Of a stretch of 64,000 bases of DNA, positions 60,308 through 64,000 are shown one piece after another. How positions within the stretch are numbered: position 1 is the first letter of the stretch; the number at the start of each line of letters is the position of its first letter. The notes below the pieces were generated by a model. The model was not told the origin of the DNA and did no database searches. It saw only the letters and a program-made list of their open reading frames with translations. The position numbers and the translations under genes were made by a program. Source of the DNA: Bacteroidales bacterium UBA4070 (GTDB lineage: Bacteria > Bacteroidota > Bacteroidia > Bacteroidales > VadinHA17); the NCBI GenBank assembly GCA_002383485.1, contig DFYY01000022.1:182671-246670 (forward strand), in the 5' to 3' direction.

Positions 60308-61765
60308 ATGAGTGAGATAACAAAACTTGAACCGAAGCTTCTGTGGAAGTATTTCTATGAAATAACACAGATCCCGCGTCCCTCCAAGAAGGAGCACAGG
60401 ATGACGGAGTACATGCAAAAGTTCGGTAAAGAGCATGGTCTTGAGACCATAGTCGACAAAACCGGCAACGTGATCATCCGCAAGCCTGCCACCAAGGGCA
60501 TGGAGAACCGCAAGGGCATTATCCTTCAGGGTCATCTTGACATGGTTCCCCAAAAAAACTCTGACAGGAAGTTTGACTTCGAGAAGGATCCTATCGAGAC
60601 CTGGATTGACCAGGGATGGGTAAAGGCAAAAGGAACCACCCTTGGTGCCGATAACGGCATGGGTGTAGCTGCTGCCATGGCAGTTCTTACCGATCCCAAA
60701 GTGGCTCACGGTCCCATCGAGGCCCTCTTTACCGTTGATGAGGAGACCGGCATGACCGGCGCCAAGAACCTGAAGAAGGGATTGCTCAAGGGTGAAATAT
60801 TGGTAAATATGGACTCGGAGGACGAAGGTGAACTGTATGTAGGATGTGCCGGCGGCATAGACGTAGGTGCTACCCGCAGCTACAAGCAGGAGAAGACTCC
60901 GGCAGGAGTGACGGCATACAAACTGAGCCTCAAGGGTCTCAGGGGAGGCCATTCAGGACTCGATATTCATCTTGGAAAGGCTAATGCCAATAAACTGATG
61001 TTCAGGTTCTTCCAGCAGGCTGAGCACGACTTCGGAATGCGTATCGCCGAGTACGCCGGCGGTGACCTCCGCAATGCCATCCCTCGAGAATCCTTCGCTA
61101 CGATAATTGTTCCCACGATAAAGAAAGCTCAGTTTGAGAAGTTCATGAAGGGTTATGAGAAGATGTACAGGGCCGAGTTCAAGGAGGTTGACCCGGATAT
61201 CAAGCTCATGTTCAGGGAAACCGAGGCTCCTGCCAGGGTTATGAATGAGGCTGACCAGTACCGCATTATACGTGGTGTATACGTCTGTCCCAATGGTGTT
61301 CAGAGGATGAGTGCCAGCATGCCGGGTGTTGTTGAGACATCCAATAACCTCTCCATTGTCAGGATCGGCAACGGTAAGTTTGAATCCTTCTGTCTGTGCA
61401 GGAGCTCGGTTGAGACAGCGAAGGAAGCCACTGCTTGGAAGATTGCCGCCGGATTTCAGCTGGCAGGCTGCGAGGTGGAGCTGTCAGGGAGCTATCCGGG
61501 ATGGAAGCCCAACATGGATAGCGCCATCCTGGTGACGATGAAGGATACCTATAACAAGCTCTACGGCAAGGTGCCCGAGATAAAGGCCATTCATGCCGGC
61601 CTTGAGTGCGGTATTATCATGGGACCCTATCCAAAGCTGGACGCGATAAGCTTCGGCCCGACAATCCGCTACCCGCACAGTCCGGATGAGAAGGTTGAGA
61701 TTGAATCAGTAGGCAAGTTCTGGAACTTCCTGACAGCCACGCTGAAGAACGCCCCTAAGGCGTAG
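60308..61765 (+). CDS. pepD: Aminoacyl-histidine dipeptidase (PepD, M20C)
   Basis: 485 residues. It hydrolyses Xaa-His and other dipeptides in the cytosol. Metal-binding motifs of the M20C subfamily: LQGHLDMVPQKN (His, Asp), TLGADNGMGVAAAMAVL (Asp), TVDEETGMTGAKNL (catalytic and metal Glu), MDSEDEGELYVGCAGG and IHAGLECGIIMGPYPKLDAISFGP. The lid domain lies between about 205 and 390. It is 16 bases after the MFSD1-like gene, so import and cleavage are joined in one operon. Confidence 0.93.
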   Translation: MSEITKLEPKLLWKYFYEITQIPRPSKKEHRMTEYMQKFGKEHGLETIVDKTGNVIIRKPATKGMENRKGIILQGHLDMVPQKNSDRKFDFEKDPIETWIDQGWVKAKGTTLGADNGMGVAAAMAVLTDPKVAHGPIEALFTVDEETGMTGAKNLKKGLLKGEILVNMDSEDEGELYVGCAGGIDVGATRSYKQEKTPAGVTAYKLSLKGLRGGHSGLDIHLGKANANKLMFRFFQQAEHDFGMRIAEYAGGDLRNAIPRESFATIIVPTIKKAQFEKFMKGYEKMYRAEFKEVDPDIKLMFRETEAPARVMNEADQYRIIRGVYVCPNGVQRMSASMPGVVETSNNLSIVRIGNGKFESFCLCRSSVETAKEATAWKIAAGFQLAGCEVELSGSYPGWKPNMDSAILVTMKDTYNKLYGKVPEIKAIHAGLECGIIMGPYPKLDAISFGPTIRYPHSPDEKVEIESVGKFWNFLTATLKNAPKA

Positions 61766-61851
61766 GGGAAGCTGAGCCTGCCATGCAGGTTATAGAACAA
61801 GGAGGGGATCCCTGACCGGGGTCTCCTCTGTTTCATTACGGACCGGTAAGG

Positions 61852-62382
61852 TTATCTGACGGTTATCTCTGCCAGGATATCATCCTTCATTACATTCTGT
61901 CCGGCTTTCACCCCTATCCGGGCAACGGTGCCGCTGACAACCGACTGTATCTCGTTCTGCATCTTCATCGCCTCCAGGATCACGAGGGCCTCACCCCGAA
62001 CCACTTCAGCCCCCTCGCGCACAAGCACATCAACAATCTTCCCAGGCATGGGTGCACCCACCACCAGGGTCGTTTTTCCCGATTTTCCTGTTCCGAGAAC
62101 CTTTTTGCGCTGCATGGAGACAGGTGTCTCTACAGTGAAGGTGTGGCTTATATCATTGAAGAGTATCTCGTACCTGTTTTGCTTTGTGCGCACAATCTCC
62201 ACGGGGTAGCGTCTGTTCTTCCACAGGATGTGCACCCCGTACTTTTCATCCTCGCGCAGTTCAACAGTATAATTTCTTCCGTTCACCCTGATTACGTTCT
62301 TCAGGGGCAGGCTGAATGAAAATTTGTGTCCCTCGCCGGAGAGAGCGTATAATTTTTTTATTGCTGGTCTTTCAGGTGTCAT
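61852..62382 (-). CDS. Biotin carboxyl carrier domain protein of an acyl-CoA carboxylase
   Basis: 176 residues. The C-terminal biotinyl domain (about 105-176) has GAPMPGKIVDVLVREG and the biotin-lysine motif EAMKMQNEIQS (Lys about 140). The N-terminal 100 residues have a beta-rich domain (NVIRVNGRNYTVELREDEKYG), as in carriers of propionyl- or methylmalonyl-CoA carboxylases. It is nine bases after the biotin carboxylase gene on the same strand. The carboxyltransferase gene is not in the window and is probably upstream of 63900. Confidence 0.9.
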   Translation of the reverse strand: MTPERPAIKKLYALSGEGHKFSFSLPLKNVIRVNGRNYTVELREDEKYGVHILWKNRRYPVEIVRTKQNRYEILFNDISHTFTVETPVSMQRKKVLGTGKSGKTTLVVGAPMPGKIVDVLVREGAEVVRGEALVILEAMKMQNEIQSVVSGTVARIGVKAGQNVMKDDILAEITVR

Positions 62383-62391
62383 ATCCCGGTC

Positions 62392-63900
62392 TTAAAACTG
62401 TGTAAGTCTCTTTCTAAGCAGCCAGGGGGTGAGTTCCCTGCTCTGATCAAAGCTGATTTCCACCTTCTTTTCGGTTAAATTCTCCTCCGCGAAGAGCTTG
62501 GTGGCTATCCATGCCGCTATGGTTTCTTCGTATTCGCTGTTGGTGTGGAACTTGTCCAGGTCCTTTTCGATGAAGGCGGTGGTGAAGGTACCGGCCTGGA
62601 AGAGAGGGTTGCGCATCAGCATCCTGAAGAAGGGGAGGGTTGTCTTTGTCCCCTTGATCCATATCTTATCCAGGGCGAGCTTGGTATTTATGACCGCCTC
62701 ATGGCGGTTGCTGCCCGTCACTATCAGTTTGGCAATCATTGAATCATATGATGCCACTATTGATGATCCGGGTCTCACGCCTGTGTCAACCCTGATGCCC
62801 GGCCCTTCAGGAAAGTTGATTTTTTCAATTCTTCCCGGCGCAGGGGCGAAGCCGGCCTGCACATCCTCGGCATTGATTCGGCACTCGATGGCCCAGCCGT
62901 TCAGCCTGACATCTTCCTGTCTGATTGTCAGCTCTTCGCCAGATGCGATGCGTATCTGCTGTTCGATAAGATCAATGCCGGTGATCATCTCCGTCACCGG
63001 ATGCTCCACCTGTATCCGGGTGTTCATCTCCATGAAATAGAAATTACTGTCAGAGTCAAGCAGGAACTCCACGGTGCCTGCTGAGTAATAACCCACTGCC
63101 ATGGCTATCCTGACGGCAGTCTCACCCATGGTTGCCCTGAGCTTTTCATCGAGTGCAGGGGAGGGGGCCTCCTCCAGCAGCTTCTGGTGCTTGCGCTGTA
63201 TGGAGCACTCCCTCTCTCCGAGGTGGATGATGTTGCCACGCGTATCACCCAGAATCTGGAACTCAATATGTTTGGGGTTCTCGATATACTTCTCGATGAA
63301 GACGCTGGGGTCGTTAAAGGCCTTCTCGGCCTCCCTGCTGGCGAGAATGAACATTTTTTCCATCTCTGACTCCTGTCTCACGATGCGCATGCCGCGGCCG
63401 CCTCCGCCGGAGACTGCCTTGATGATGACCGGGTAACCAATCCTGGCTGCCTGCCTGACAGCTTCGTCCTCATTGGCGACACTGCCGGCTGAACCCATGG
63501 CCATGGGTATTTTATGGCGCAGAGCGATCTGGCGGGCGACGGGCTTGTTACCCATCTTGTAGATGGCGTCAGGAGAGGGGCCGATAAAGGTGATGCCGTG
63601 ATCACGGCACTTCTCGGCGAAATATGCGTTTTCAGCCAGGAATCCGTAGCCGGGATGGAGTGCATCGCACTTCGTCTTAAGTGCAATGCCAATCAGCTTC
63701 TCGATGTCTAGGAAGACAGGGATCTCTGCCAACTCGTCATCCTCCTCATGGATGATGTCTGCAAAGGTGTGATACATGGCATCGGGTTCAACCTGGGTCC
63801 GGACGGCGACGCATTCGATTCCCATTGTCCGTGCCGTGCGCATGATCCTGACGGCTATCTCGCCGCGGTTTGCGATTAATATGCGGGTGATTCTGGTCAT
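62392..63900 (-). CDS. accC: Biotin carboxylase subunit of acetyl/propionyl-CoA carboxylase
   Basis: 502 residues, slightly longer than E. coli AccC (449), as usual for carboxylases of propionyl-CoA or similar substrates. It makes carboxybiotin from ATP and bicarbonate. Domains: biotin carboxylase N (ILIANRGEIAVRIMRTART, 5-110), ATP-grasp (VKAVSGGGGRGMRIVR, EMNTRIQVEHPVTEMITGIDLI) and C-terminal (VRPGSSIVASYDSMIAKLIV). The extra 50 residues at the C terminus contact the biotin carrier in related complexes. First of the two genes in the unit; its promoter lies at or beyond 63901. Confidence 0.92.
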   Translation of the reverse strand: MTRITRILIANRGEIAVRIMRTARTMGIECVAVRTQVEPDAMYHTFADIIHEEDDELAEIPVFLDIEKLIGIALKTKCDALHPGYGFLAENAYFAEKCRDHGITFIGPSPDAIYKMGNKPVARQIALRHKIPMAMGSAGSVANEDEAVRQAARIGYPVIIKAVSGGGGRGMRIVRQESEMEKMFILASREAEKAFNDPSVFIEKYIENPKHIEFQILGDTRGNIIHLGERECSIQRKHQKLLEEAPSPALDEKLRATMGETAVRIAMAVGYYSAGTVEFLLDSDSNFYFMEMNTRIQVEHPVTEMITGIDLIEQQIRIASGEELTIRQEDVRLNGWAIECRINAEDVQAGFAPAPGRIEKINFPEGPGIRVDTGVRPGSSIVASYDSMIAKLIVTGSNRHEAVINTKLALDKIWIKGTKTTLPFFRMLMRNPLFQAGTFTTAFIEKDLDKFHTNSEYEETIAAWIATKLFAEENLTEKKVEISFDQSRELTPWLLRKRLTQF

Positions 63901-64000
63901 ATGCTTTGTCTGGTTGTTGTGTACCTGAAAGGGAAAATTTGCGCGTAGCGCATAAAGAATTGTATATACACGGTGACCGGGAACAAAAGGGTGGGTGGGT

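Noticed and set aside
60188..60952. 254-codon minus-strand frame
   Set aside because: Antisense to pepD, whose metal motifs fit exactly; no signature in the minus frame.
1..64000. tRNA, rRNA, insertion sequences or prophage genes
   Set aside because: No transposase, integrase, phage structural gene or cloverleaf-like sequence was noticed; a dedicated scan was not possible.

Overview
The window looks like a chromosomal segment of an anaerobic, protein- and amino-acid-using member of the Bacteroidota, probably Bacteroidales-like. Evidence in the sequence: a gingipain-type (C25) protease ending in a type IX secretion sorting domain, a TonB-dependent receptor with a carboxypeptidase-regulatory-like N-terminal domain, an exbB-exbD-exbD-tonB cluster, many lipoproteins and signal peptides, almost no strong Shine-Dalgarno sequences, and repeated TAnnTTTG promoter -7 boxes placed 10-60 bases before start codons. 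No rRNA, tRNA, CRISPR array, insertion sequence or prophage was seen.

Layout. 2-1036: 3' end of a serine beta-lactamase-fold hydrolase. 1073-5691: SRAP abasic-site DNA-crosslinking protein, then (minus strand) a TonB-like protein, a TonB-dependent receptor and a small partner. 5808-8004: iorA-iorB, oxidation of aryl-2-oxoacids. 8190-13157: SSB, zinc-ribbon protein, thioredoxin-like protein, outer-membrane barrel, cardiolipin synthase, MltG. 13159-15770: two glycosyltransferases and a small membrane protein. 16148-23520: a six-gene operon for a membrane complex built like a group 4 energy-converting hydrogenase but without the residues that hold the NiFe centre (Ehr-like). 23624-29010: M20 amidohydrolase, DPP III-like lipoprotein peptidase, Pit phosphate transporter with its DUF47 partner. 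29069-32822: DnaQ/GIY-YIG fusion nuclease, class IV aminotransferase, small conserved protein, AmmeMemoRadiSam radical SAM enzyme. 32932-36841: sugar isomerase-like TIM barrel, a relic of one Gfo/Idh oxidoreductase, an intact Gfo/Idh oxidoreductase and a DUF1080 lipoprotein, fitting a keto-glycoside pathway. 36953-44717: HD hydrolase, C25 protease, and a propeller-Y_Y_Y-SpoIIE sensor phosphatase. 44982-51215: TonB energisation operon with TPR and PstS-like proteins. 51388-63900: POT peptide transporter, NAD(P)HX repair enzyme, DUF4831 lipoprotein, glycosyltransferase plus methyltransferase, periplasmic thioredoxin, MFSD1-like transporter with a PepD dipeptidase, and biotin carboxylase plus biotin carrier.

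Together the genes suggest a cell that secretes a protease (C25/T9SS), trims peptides outside or in the periplasm (DPP III), imports peptides (POT, MFSD1-like), cleaves dipeptides (PepD) and oxidises aromatic keto acids to acyl-CoA with reduced ferredoxin (IorAB). The most unusual item is the Ehr-like complex: its ion-pumping membrane part keeps the expected charged residues, but all four NiFe-ligand cysteines of the large subunit and three of four proximal-cluster cysteines of the small subunit are replaced, while one ferredoxin-type 4Fe-4S site is kept. What it couples to cannot be read from the window. Second is a 51-codon in-frame relic joining the first and last residues of a Gfo/Idh enzyme.
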